DNA of 64,000 nucleotides from an uncultured Bacteroidales bacterium (GTDB taxonomy: Bacteria > Bacteroidota > Bacteroidia > Bacteroidales > UBA932), in NCBI GenBank assembly GCA_900545245.1, contig UQYV01000004.1:54686-118685 (forward strand), read 5' to 3'. Position numbers and translations under genes: made by a program. The notes below the pieces were generated by a model, which saw only the letters and a list, made by a program, of their open reading frames with translations, had not been told where the DNA came from and did not search any database. Shown one piece after another: positions 8,730 to 17,588 of this stretch; position 1 is the first letter of the stretch; each line of letters opens with the position of its first letter.

Positions 8730-10901
8730 ATGAAACGAACAGCATTATACATTCTGGCGGCGGCTGTGTACGTCTCCTGCGGACATCAGGTAGAAGATGT
8801 CTGCGGCTATGTGGATCCGTTTATCGGCACCGCATACACCGGACACACCTTTCCCAATGCAGCATGTCCCTTCGGCGCGATGCAGCCCGGCCCGCAGAGC
8901 GGGAACTATGGCTGGGACTATTGCAGCGGTTACGTCTATGATGACGACATGATATGGGGCTTCTCGCAGAACCGTCTGAGCGGCACGGGGATACCGGACC
9001 TTGGCGATGTGCTTATGATGCCTTTTTCTAAAACTTCCGCCGCACCGGATTTCAGAAGTTCATACAGGAAGGAGTTCCAGACGGCTTCTCCCGGATATTA
9101 CTCGGTTCTTCTTGACGATAACGCCGTTCTTGCCGAGATGACATGCACCGAACACGTCGCACTGCACCGGTATCAGTACCGCGACTCCCTGCACAGCCTG
9201 TTTCTCGACCTCCAGTCTGGCCAGTCCCGCTCCCGTGACGACTATGAGACAAGGGTTTTGGACTCGGAAGTGCGCTTCGAGGACGACCGCACGGTTTCGG
9301 GATGGAACAAACTCCACGGGTGGGTGGACAGGAAACTCTACTATGTGATACGCTTCAACTCGCCGGTTCTCGGCAGGACCCTTATGCCGGGCGATCCTCG
9401 GAACAAGGCCGGAAAATATGTGCTTGACTTCGGCGGTGGTGAGGAACTGCTAGTGAAGGTCGCATTCTCATACGTTGGCATCGATGGAGCCCGTGCGGCA
9501 ATCGAAGCCGAACTTCCCGGATGGGATTTTGATGCGGTGCGCGATGCCGCCCGCAAATGCTGGAGGGACCGCCTTTGCGTTGCTTCCGTTGAGGGCAGCA
9601 CGGCACAGAAGACAGCATACTATACCTCTCTCTACCATCTTCTTCTCCAGCCTAACAATGTTGCCGATATCGATGGCCGCTACTGCGGAGCCGACGGAAA
9701 CATACATGATTCAGAGACGGGAAAATACTACTCCACACTCTCGCAGTGGGATACATTCCGTGCGGCGAATCCTTTCTACACTCTGATGTATCCGGAGACT
9801 ATGACGGAAATCGTCAATTCCATGATAGGGCAGTACGATGCCGTGGGATTTCTGCCGATATGGGCTCTGTGCGGCAAGGAGAACTACTGCATGGTCGGCA
9901 ATCACAGTGTCCCTGCCGTGGTGTCAGCCAGCCTCAAGGGACTTGAGGGGATAGACGCGGAAAAGGCATACGAAGCCGTCCGCGCCTCCCTCACGGAGAG
10001 CCATTGGAGGAGCGAGTGGGACATCTACGACAGATACGGCTATTTCCCGTTCGACCTGATACCTGAGGAATCGGTTTCCAGAACCCTCGAATGCGGTTAT
10101 GACGACTGGTGCGCTGCGAGACTTGCGGAAAGGCTAGGCCGCGTGGAGGATAGCAGGTTCTTCGACCGCAGGGCGGAGTACTACAAAAATCTTTTTGACC
10201 CGGAAAGCGGCTTTTTCCGTGGAAAGGACTCGAATGGCGGCTGGAGAACTCCTTTCGACAAGCTTGCCCTTTCGCACGGGGGCACTTCTGGGGGCGACTA
10301 CACGGAGGGCAACGCATGGCAGTATCTCTGGCATGTGCTTCAGGCTCCGGACTCGCTCATAGAACTTCTCGGAGGCCGGGAAAAGTTCATCGGACGCCTT
10401 GACTCTCTCTTCGTGAACGAGCAGCGTGCCGCGGTCACAGGGTTTGTCGGCGATGTGACCGGACTCATAGGGCAGTATGCCCACGGAAACGAGCCGAGCC
10501 ATCATGTTGCCTATCTCTACACCCTTGCCGGATGCCCAGCCCGGACTGCCGAAGTGGTGCGTGAGATCTTTGACAAGTTTTATCTGAACCGACCGGATGG
10601 CCTCTGCGGCAACGACGACTGCGGGCAGATGTCGGCATGGTACCTTTTCTCCGCAATGGGCTTCTATCCTCTCAATCCTGCTTCCGGTGAATATGTCCTC
10701 GGTGCCCCACAGATACCTCAGATCAGACTTTCGCTTCCGAACGGCAGGACACTCACCGTTGTTGCAGAGAATCTGTCCGCTGACAATAAATATGTGAAAT
10801 CGGCCTCCATCGACGGGGAGACGCTCGGGACGACGATAAGCCACGAAAGGATTATGAAGGGAGGACGACTTGTGTTTGAAATGACATCAGAAAGACTATG
10901 A
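8730..10901 (+). CDS. GH92 family glycosidase (alpha-mannosidase)
   Basis: A 723-residue secreted enzyme, probably a lipoprotein (VSC near residue 16). The start 'YVDPFIGTAYTGHTFPNAACPFGAMQPGPQ' region (residues 27-57) is the standard GH92 N-terminal signature. The C-terminal (alpha/alpha)6 domain has 'HGNEPSHHVAYLY' with Glu588 as the likely general acid, and 'CGNDDCGQMSAWY' with Asp630 in the metal/base motif. GH92 enzymes are calcium-dependent inverting exo-alpha-mannosidases acting on N-glycans, yeast mannan or similar. All key residues appear present, so this copy should be active. Its stop overlaps the start of the next, divergent GH92 gene by four bases, indicating translational coupling. 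Confidence 0.93.
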   Translation: MKRTALYILAAAVYVSCGHQVEDVCGYVDPFIGTAYTGHTFPNAACPFGAMQPGPQSGNYGWDYCSGYVYDDDMIWGFSQNRLSGTGIPDLGDVLMMPFSKTSAAPDFRSSYRKEFQTASPGYYSVLLDDNAVLAEMTCTEHVALHRYQYRDSLHSLFLDLQSGQSRSRDDYETRVLDSEVRFEDDRTVSGWNKLHGWVDRKLYYVIRFNSPVLGRTLMPGDPRNKAGKYVLDFGGGEELLVKVAFSYVGIDGARAAIEAELPGWDFDAVRDAARKCWRDRLCVASVEGSTAQKTAYYTSLYHLLLQPNNVADIDGRYCGADGNIHDSETGKYYSTLSQWDTFRAANPFYTLMYPETMTEIVNSMIGQYDAVGFLPIWALCGKENYCMVGNHSVPAVVSASLKGLEGIDAEKAYEAVRASLTESHWRSEWDIYDRYGYFPFDLIPEESVSRTLECGYDDWCAARLAERLGRVEDSRFFDRRAEYYKNLFDPESGFFRGKDSNGGWRTPFDKLALSHGGTSGGDYTEGNAWQYLWHVLQAPDSLIELLGGREKFIGRLDSLFVNEQRAAVTGFVGDVTGLIGQYAHGNEPSHHVAYLYTLAGCPARTAEVVREIFDKFYLNRPDGLCGNDDCGQMSAWYLFSAMGFYPLNPASGEYVLGAPQIPQIRLSLPNGRTLTVVAENLSADNKYVKSASIDGETLGTTISHERIMKGGRLVFEMTSERL

Positions 10902-13108
10902 TAAGTTTGAAAAATATTGCCGGATCTCTCCTCGTGGCCGCGCTTCTTTCCGGATGTTCCGGAAAAAGAAACGCAGACCCTGTTGACTATGTGAATCCAT
11001 ATATGGGCAACATCAGTCATCTGCTGGTGCCGACATATCCTACGGTGCATCTTCCTAACAGCATGCTGAGGCTCACTCCGCTGCGTCGGGAGCACACGTC
11101 CATGCGCATTGCGGGACTGCCTGTCTTTCAGACCGCCCACCGCGGCCAGCAGGCATTCGCGCTGTTCCCTTTCGTAGGGGACGACATTCCGGCAGACTAT
11201 TCCTACGACAATGAAAAGACCACTCCGTACAGCTACGAGGTCCGCCTCGACGAGCAGGACGTCTTTGTCCGCTATGCCGTTTCGCGTCGCTCTGCGGTCT
11301 GTTCCTTCCGCTATGATTCCGATGCTACGGGGCTTGCCGTGCGGGTGAAGGAGGGAAGCCTGGGCTGCATGGGGAATGCCGTGGAGGGCTTATGCGAACT
11401 CGTGAAGGGAACGAGGGCGTATGTGAACATGACCTTCTCCCCGTCTCCTGTTTCCTGCTCTGTTGCCGATGATGGGCGTATGGTGGTTCTGAAATTCGAT
11501 TCTCCGGAAATCACGGCAAGATATGGTGTCTCTTTCATCGACGTGGATCAGGCCGGCAGAAATATGCAGTCCGAAATTGCCGGGAAGGGCCTTGATGAGG
11601 TCGCGGCGGAAGGACGGAAAGTCTGGAACGATGCGCTCTCGAAGATAGAGGTGAGCGGAACAGATGAAGACGAAAAGACAGTGTTCTACACATCGCTTTA
11701 CAGGATTTATGAAAGGATGGTGAACATCTCCGAGGGCGGGCGCTATTGGAGTGCCGCCGACAAGTCCGTGCATTCTGACGATGGCCGTCCCCACTACACC
11801 GACGATTGGTTCTGGGACACCTATCTCGCGGTGCATCCGCTCCGCACAATCATAGACCCCGAGACCGAGGTGGACATGATTTCCTCTGTTGTGAAGTATG
11901 CCTCGCTTTCGGGGAAGGGATGGATTCCGACTTTTCCGCAGGTTACGGGCGACAACCATGGGATGAACTGTAACCACGGCATCGCCGTGATTGCCGATGC
12001 TCTTGCCAAAGGACTCGACGGATTTGACCTTGATGCCGCCTACGATGCCTGCCGCATCGCGCTTTTGAAAAAGACTCTTGTCCCGTGGTCGGACGCGGAG
12101 GCCAACGAACTTGACAGGTTTTACCTTGAGAGGGGGTATTTCCCGGCTTTGCGCCCCGGAGAACGCGAGACTTGCCCTGCTGTGGATGCTTTCGAGAAAA
12201 GGCAACCTGTCGCAGTGACATTGGGAACTGCTTATGACTGGTGGTGTATGGCCGGCATTGCTGAAACTCTCGGGAAACGTGGCGATGCTGATTTTTTCCG
12301 TGCAGGTTCCTATAATTACAGAAACCTGTTCAATCCTGAGACCCGCTTTTTCCATCCTAAGGACAGCCACGGAAATTTTATCGAATCAGTTGACTACACA
12401 TGGTACGGAGGCTATGGCTTCCGCGAGGCATACGACGAGAACAACGGCTGGATATACAGGTGGCAGGTTCCCCACAATATCGCTGACCTTATCTGTCTCT
12501 ATGGTGGGAAAGAGCAGTTCTGCGCGGACCTGCTGCTCACATTCTCCAAGGAATTCAAGGTCAGCAAGAACAACTTTTACGGACCGAATCCAGATCATTC
12601 AGCGCTTGTGGGGCAGTTCTCCATGGGTAATGAGCCGTGCATGCCAGTTCCCTATCTGTTTTGCTATGCCGGGAAGCCGTGGCTCACACAGAAATATACC
12701 AGAACGCTACTGAGAATGTGGTTCCGCAACGATCTACTCGGCGAGCCCGGAGACGAGGACGGCGGCGGAATGAGTGCGTTTGTGGTGTTTTCGATGATGG
12801 GCTTCTACCCTGTCACTCCAGGGCTTCCGATGTATGTGCTCACGAGTCCGGTGTTCCCGGAAACTGCCGTGCATACAGGCTCCGGGACGACATTCCGTGT
12901 CGTGTGCGACAACTACGCTCCGGACAACAAGTACATCCAGAGCGCGGAACTGAACGGGAGGCCGCTCGACAGATGCTGGATTTTACATAGCGAGGTCATC
13001 GGGGGCGGCACTCTAAGACTCACTATGGGACCGCGCCCGTGCCGCACGTGGGCAAGCGCTCCGGAAAGCTGCCCACCATCGTTCAGAATGCCGGAGAACC
13101 GCGAATGA
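10898..13108 (+). CDS. divergent GH92-like glycosidase
   Basis: A 736-residue lipoprotein (LLSGC, Cys20). It follows the GH92 plan: 'YVNPYMGNISHLLVPTYPTVHLPN' region at the N-terminus, 'NEP' (Glu579) in the catalytic domain, and 'GGGMSAFVVFSMMGFYPVTPG' near the C-terminus. It differs from its neighbour at conserved positions: the family 'NEPSHH' reads NEPCMP, so the His pair is lost, and 'NEDCGQMSAW' reads DEDGGGMSAF. Both carboxylates seem kept. It may therefore prefer a different sugar, tolerate substitution, or be weakly active (inference). The ATGA overlap with the active-looking GH92 upstream suggests the two are made together. Confidence 0.85.
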   Translation: MISLKNIAGSLLVAALLSGCSGKRNADPVDYVNPYMGNISHLLVPTYPTVHLPNSMLRLTPLRREHTSMRIAGLPVFQTAHRGQQAFALFPFVGDDIPADYSYDNEKTTPYSYEVRLDEQDVFVRYAVSRRSAVCSFRYDSDATGLAVRVKEGSLGCMGNAVEGLCELVKGTRAYVNMTFSPSPVSCSVADDGRMVVLKFDSPEITARYGVSFIDVDQAGRNMQSEIAGKGLDEVAAEGRKVWNDALSKIEVSGTDEDEKTVFYTSLYRIYERMVNISEGGRYWSAADKSVHSDDGRPHYTDDWFWDTYLAVHPLRTIIDPETEVDMISSVVKYASLSGKGWIPTFPQVTGDNHGMNCNHGIAVIADALAKGLDGFDLDAAYDACRIALLKKTLVPWSDAEANELDRFYLERGYFPALRPGERETCPAVDAFEKRQPVAVTLGTAYDWWCMAGIAETLGKRGDADFFRAGSYNYRNLFNPETRFFHPKDSHGNFIESVDYTWYGGYGFREAYDENNGWIYRWQVPHNIADLICLYGGKEQFCADLLLTFSKEFKVSKNNFYGPNPDHSALVGQFSMGNEPCMPVPYLFCYAGKPWLTQKYTRTLLRMWFRNDLLGEPGDEDGGGMSAFVVFSMMGFYPVTPGLPMYVLTSPVFPETAVHTGSGTTFRVVCDNYAPDNKYIQSAELNGRPLDRCWILHSEVIGGGTLRLTMGPRPCRTWASAPESCPPSFRMPENRE

Positions 13109-13133
13109 AATAATGAAAATAAACTGATATACA

Positions 13134-14378
13134 ATGAAAAGGATAACCACAACATTTCTTCTTCTCGCCTCGGCGCTCATGACGCAGGCTCAGGTTTTCT
13201 ATGCCGACTTCAATCACGGTCAGACATCCGAAAGCCACGGCGGGTGGATTCAGGACATCAGTGTCATTTCCCCGGAACTGCGCTCCGATGTAAAGGGCAA
13301 GGTGACCGTTGAGTTCACGTCAGCCAGGATGACGGACTTCAAGGCTCTCCTATGGAGCCAGCCTGCAAAGTCGGACAATAATCCCTACGGGCATGACGTC
13401 AATCTCATTCCGAAGGGGGTCAAGGCGTCGAAGGACGGACGCTACCGTTTTTCGTTCAATGCTGACAAATTTCCTCACGGGCCGATGAATGTCCGCATCT
13501 TCGCTGAGAATAGGAATACCGGCAACCGCGACTTCTTTGAACTCCAACTCTACAACACAGGAGGCGTGTCATGGAACGAGGGCATTCCGGAGGCGGTTCC
13601 GACAGGAGCCAAGGGGCTGAAGCTTATCTTCGAGGACGACTTCAACGGACCGCTTTCAATAGCAAATGACGGGCGAGGAGCTACCTACAATGCCCACAAG
13701 CCTCGTTCCGGAGATTTCAGCGGCTGGCCTTTCACTGATGTGACAAGTCCGCTCAATCCGTTCTTCCAGAGGGACAGTTATCTCAAGATTGCTGCCCGCA
13801 AGCCGGAGGGAACCCCAGGAAGCACAGGTCTTCTCGCGTCGGTTGACATGGACGGCAAGGGCGTATGGGCAGCCGCGCCATGCTACATCGAGTGCCGTTT
13901 CACCGCGCAGTCCGCTCCAGGAACATGGCCGGCATTTTGGACCCTCAACACCATCGGAGACCGCCCGCAGTGCGATGAACTTGATGTCATCGAGGCTTAT
14001 GGCGGGGTTGGCAAGGGCAATCCGAACCATCCTGGCTACTCCATCACCAGCCACTACTGGAACCAGAAGCCGGGCGGTGTGCAGAAGCCCGACGACGCGA
14101 CCGTGGTCCCGATGATGGAACTCGGCGGAAAGAGCTATTGGTCAACCACATTCCACACATACGGGCTTTATGTCGGCACCGAATGGACAGTCTATTATTT
14201 CGATGACATCGAAGTCTTTCGTCACAGGTCGAACGAAGATTCCGTTGCTCATCCTCTCTTCTTTATGATAAACTACTCTATAGGAGGAATCAGCGGATGG
14301 GGCATCGACCTCGAACGCTATGGTAACGGAAGTGACATGTATGTCGATTATGTAAGGGTATATTCCGGAGAAAAATAA
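13134..14378 (+). CDS. GH16 family endo-beta-glucanase-type hydrolase with N-terminal accessory domain
   Basis: A 414-residue secreted protein with a signal peptidase I site near 'MTQAQ' and no lipobox. Residues about 20-150 form an extra beta domain that resembles a carbohydrate-binding module but that I cannot name. The GH16 domain runs from about 165 to the end, starting 'GLKLIFEDDFNG'. The catalytic motif is 'DELDVIEAYGG': Glu282 nucleophile, Asp284, Glu287 acid/base. The extra residue in E-x-D-x-x-E is the form used by laminarinase, agarase and porphyranase-type members rather than lichenases. The end reads 'MYVDYVRVYSGEK'. In this operon it is the likely endo-acting enzyme that cuts a beta-linked backbone. 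The exact substrate is open. Confidence 0.9.
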   Translation: MKRITTTFLLLASALMTQAQVFYADFNHGQTSESHGGWIQDISVISPELRSDVKGKVTVEFTSARMTDFKALLWSQPAKSDNNPYGHDVNLIPKGVKASKDGRYRFSFNADKFPHGPMNVRIFAENRNTGNRDFFELQLYNTGGVSWNEGIPEAVPTGAKGLKLIFEDDFNGPLSIANDGRGATYNAHKPRSGDFSGWPFTDVTSPLNPFFQRDSYLKIAARKPEGTPGSTGLLASVDMDGKGVWAAAPCYIECRFTAQSAPGTWPAFWTLNTIGDRPQCDELDVIEAYGGVGKGNPNHPGYSITSHYWNQKPGGVQKPDDATVVPMMELGGKSYWSTTFHTYGLYVGTEWTVYYFDDIEVFRHRSNEDSVAHPLFFMINYSIGGISGWGIDLERYGNGSDMYVDYVRVYSGEK

Positions 14379-14389
14379 AACCGATTGAT

Positions 14390-17300
14390 ATGAAAAGGAT
14401 ATTTTCCATACTGATATTCGCCCCGGCATTTCTCTTTTCATGTTCTGAAAATTTGGAAAACGAGACAGATGCGTCAGGAGCCGTTGTTCTTGACACTCAG
14501 AACAAGGTGAACTCGTTCAGCGGGGAGAATGTCGGCGTGCTGAAGATAACGGGGGACGACATCACGGACATATCCTCACTCGCTGTCCGCTCAGTAGGCA
14601 CGCTCGTCATTCAAAAGACTGCCCTGACCGACTTGTCTCTCACTGCTCTCGAAAGCGTGAGCGGAGACTTCACGGTGGAGGAGAACTCCCGGCTCGCATC
14701 CCTCACCATTCTCGGACGCTCGCTTAAAACGGGCGGAGACATAATCATAAACAACAATCCGAAACTCACCTCAGTGTCGGGACTTAGGGACGTCAGTTCG
14801 GTCGGAGGAGACCTCATAGTCACCAACAACGCCTCTCTCGGGGCGGACAGACCTCTTTCCGAGGCCGGTGACTGGGCATACGGGTTTTTCCCGGTGCTTA
14901 AGCTCCACAATGATGATGTCGTTGCAGGGACAATCCTCCTCGGGAACAATAGCGGCTCCGCTGCCGAAACTGTGGATAACATAGGAAAAATGTCCGAGCC
15001 GGTGGCTTATAGTGATTATGTGATTGCCTCCGCTGCGGATGCCGAGGCCTTCTCCCCGGAAAACCCGGTGGTCGGAGACCTCACCGTGAAAGGTCCGGAA
15101 ATCACCACGGATGTGCTCAATTCCCTTGTCGCGAACGGTCTCCGGACGATCCGCGGGACTTTCACCCTGGAGGCTACGAAAGTCTCATCCATAGAGCGTT
15201 TCTGCCAGAGCGTCGAATGCGAGGGCAGCGTTGTGCTCAAGGACAACACCGAGGGCGGGCAGATAAACACCAACGGATTGCGTTTCTACACCCGTCTCGG
15301 CGGTGACCTTGTCATAGACAACTCCCGCGTCGTGTTCTGGACAAACAATTCAAGCTTCGCCACCTTCATCGAAATCGGCGGCAGCGTTCGGGTGCGCAAC
15401 TGCGGTGACCTGGTCAAGGGAGACGCATTCGAGTCGCTCCTGCGTGTTGGCGGAGACCTCGAGTTCTCATCGTGTCCTAACCTCACGGACCTCAAGGGAC
15501 TCAAGGTCGAGACCATCGGAGGCAACCTCATTGTCCGAGACAACGGCCGTCTCAAGGCTCTCGGTGGACTGGAGGGCGTTCGCTCGATAGGCGGTGCCGT
15601 TGTGATAAAGCAGAATCTGCCGGAATATGGGGATGTCGGAACACCGGGATGGTGCATGGTCAAGGGCTGGATTGAGAATGGTGTCGTGGCGGACGCTGAG
15701 CATTCTTCTTTGCTTTCTGCGGATGGCACTGAACCCGACCTCAGTCATGTCAAGGCGTGTGACGGAAACAATCCCCAGGCCAGCAACGTCCCTGAAAGCT
15801 ACACGATTACAGGACTGTCAGAGCTGAACGTTTTTTTGTCCTATATCCCGGAAAAGCCGGAGACCGTCTACAATCTCACTGTGAGCGGCGATGACATCTC
15901 TGATACCGACCTCGCAAGGCTTTCGGAGAGAATCTCAGCGGTCTCGGGCAAGGCAAGTTTCGTGTCGCTTCCAAGGATGACGACCACAGTCGGCGTGTTT
16001 GACCGGATTGAGTTCACGGGCGGTGTCATATTCCGCAACAATCCTAACCTTGCTGACGCATCGGCGCTCAAGTATTTGACACGATTGTACTCGGACTTCA
16101 TCGTTGAGGGCTGTCCTAAACTTCAGACTCCTGCCTCCGGCAATGGAATAGGCTGGTGCAATCTTGAGGTCGTGGAAGGGAACTTCGTCCTGAACGGGCT
16201 CAAGACAGCGATGAAGGACGGCTCTGCATTCCCGTCCCTTCAGACTGTCGGAGGAAACTTTGAAATCCGCGACTGCTCGGACGATCTTGAAAGCTTTGCC
16301 GGAATGCCGCTGAGTGTGGTCGGAGGCGACATCGTCGTGATGGACAACCGGGGACTTAAATATCTCGATGGCTTTGAGAATCTTATGGCCGTCGGCGGCA
16401 ATGTCACTGTCTTCAACAACCCTGAAGTTGAGGTCAGCCCGGCCGGAGGCAGGGGCTACTGCCTGCTTCGCGACTTCACCGCCTGGGGCGTGCTGTCACA
16501 GACCGCCGTGGTGAAGATAGGGACGGATTCCGACCCTATGGATTTTTCGAATGTCGTCTCATGCAATCCGGGTTCCGGGACTAAGCCCCGCAGCTATGTC
16601 ATCAACGGTCTCACAGCGTTCAAGGCTTTTGTTGCCACTGTGCCGGCTGCCGGCAAGGAAACTGTCGGCGACCTCACCGTGAGGGGCGAGGACATCACAG
16701 AAGAGTTATTCCGCTCGCTGGATGACAGGGTTGCCGTGGTGACTGGCACATTCACTATGGAAAACCTCGGCAAGGAGGGCAGCACAATCCCGACGGATCA
16801 GGTTCTTGAGAATATCGATCTTCAGGGGAGCATAATACTGAGGAATATCCCTGCGGGAATCAATCCTAACGGATTCCAGAACAAGGCAAAGGTGAATGGA
16901 GACCTCATCATAGAGAACTGTCCTGTCTATCCTTACTGGAATTGGAACCCGTGGAAGTCTCTCAAGGAAGTGACTGGCGACTTGCGTATCAGCGGGCTCC
17001 CTAACTTCGGAGCTCCGTCCTTCTCGGCGCTTGAGCGTGTCGGCGGCAGCTTTATCGTTACCGACCAGCCGGGTTTCTGGCATTTCCGCTCAACGACGCT
17101 CAAGTACATAGGCGGAGACCTGACCATCCGGAACTGCCCGGCATTCGGTGAGGGCGAGGCTCTTGACGGATTCAATCATCTTGAGCACCTTGGAGGCAAT
17201 GTCGTGCTCTGGGACATCAGCGGATGGATGCCTGAGGAAACCGTCATTGAAGGCTCCACAACCCGAGTCGGACTCTGCATCTTCAACTGGTTCAGAACCC

Positions 17301-17392
17301 ACGGCATCATGGACGCCGACGCGACGGTAAAGGTTCGCAAAAACGGCGAGGAAGTGGATATGTCCGCGGTTCCTGCCTGCAAACCGGAATAA
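14390..17392 (+). CDS. large surface lipoprotein of four receptor-L-domain-like repeat modules
   Basis: A 1000-residue lipoprotein (LFSC, Cys18) without any enzyme motif. After the anchor come four modules, one of about 185 residues and three of about 250. Each module has stacked strands repeating the pattern 'VGGDLxIxxNxxL' or 'IGGNVxVxN', as in receptor L domains and other right-handed solenoids. The three longer modules open with a phrase like 'ETVGDLTVRGEDIT' and close with a Cys-containing 'GYCLLRDF' or 'GLCIFNWF' segment plus a short linker. The same module occurs twice in each of the two proteins encoded downstream. Its position, where SusE/SusF-type binding proteins normally sit, suggests a surface glycan-binding role. 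That function is inferred from context; no binding residue is recognisable. Confidence 0.7.
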   Translation: MKRIFSILIFAPAFLFSCSENLENETDASGAVVLDTQNKVNSFSGENVGVLKITGDDITDISSLAVRSVGTLVIQKTALTDLSLTALESVSGDFTVEENSRLASLTILGRSLKTGGDIIINNNPKLTSVSGLRDVSSVGGDLIVTNNASLGADRPLSEAGDWAYGFFPVLKLHNDDVVAGTILLGNNSGSAAETVDNIGKMSEPVAYSDYVIASAADAEAFSPENPVVGDLTVKGPEITTDVLNSLVANGLRTIRGTFTLEATKVSSIERFCQSVECEGSVVLKDNTEGGQINTNGLRFYTRLGGDLVIDNSRVVFWTNNSSFATFIEIGGSVRVRNCGDLVKGDAFESLLRVGGDLEFSSCPNLTDLKGLKVETIGGNLIVRDNGRLKALGGLEGVRSIGGAVVIKQNLPEYGDVGTPGWCMVKGWIENGVVADAEHSSLLSADGTEPDLSHVKACDGNNPQASNVPESYTITGLSELNVFLSYIPEKPETVYNLTVSGDDISDTDLARLSERISAVSGKASFVSLPRMTTTVGVFDRIEFTGGVIFRNNPNLADASALKYLTRLYSDFIVEGCPKLQTPASGNGIGWCNLEVVEGNFVLNGLKTAMKDGSAFPSLQTVGGNFEIRDCSDDLESFAGMPLSVVGGDIVVMDNRGLKYLDGFENLMAVGGNVTVFNNPEVEVSPAGGRGYCLLRDFTAWGVLSQTAVVKIGTDSDPMDFSNVVSCNPGSGTKPRSYVINGLTAFKAFVATVPAAGKETVGDLTVRGEDITEELFRSLDDRVAVVTGTFTMENLGKEGSTIPTDQVLENIDLQGSIILRNIPAGINPNGFQNKAKVNGDLIIENCPVYPYWNWNPWKSLKEVTGDLRISGLPNFGAPSFSALERVGGSFIVTDQPGFWHFRSTTLKYIGGDLTIRNCPAFGEGEALDGFNHLEHLGGNVVLWDISGWMPEETVIEGSTTRVGLCIFNWFRTHGIMDADATVKVRKNGEEVDMSAVPACKPE

Positions 17393-17417
17393 GTTAACAA
17401 TATAAACCACATACGAT

Positions 17418-17582
17418 ATGGATACTAAAAAAAAATGTTTCGGGGGAAGCCGATATATGTCACCCGAACTTGTCGAAAGACATTTTTACGTGGAGTCCGG
17501 ATTCTGCACCAGCAAGACCGGAGAGTCTTTTTCCGACGCGGGAAAAGTCTATGATGGCTGGGGATATGAACCGGAAAACTGA
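17418..17582 (+). CDS. 54-residue small protein preceding the fimbrillin-like lipoprotein
   Basis: An intact frame of 55 codons fills the gap between two lipoprotein genes and stops 6 bp before the next start. It begins MDTKKKCFGG, has no signal peptide, contains two Cys residues (codons 7 and about 34) and ends in an acidic aromatic tail 'DGWGYEPEN'. Codon use looks like that of its neighbours. I have the impression that very short proteins with a 'YxxPE...GFC' core precede fimbrillin-like genes elsewhere in Bacteroidales, but I cannot verify it. No function can be assigned. The intact frame, tight spacing and the otherwise gap-free operon argue that it is a real gene. Confidence 0.6.
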   Translation: MDTKKKCFGGSRYMSPELVERHFYVESGFCTSKTGESFSDAGKVYDGWGYEPEN

Positions 17583-17588
17583 ATCGCT

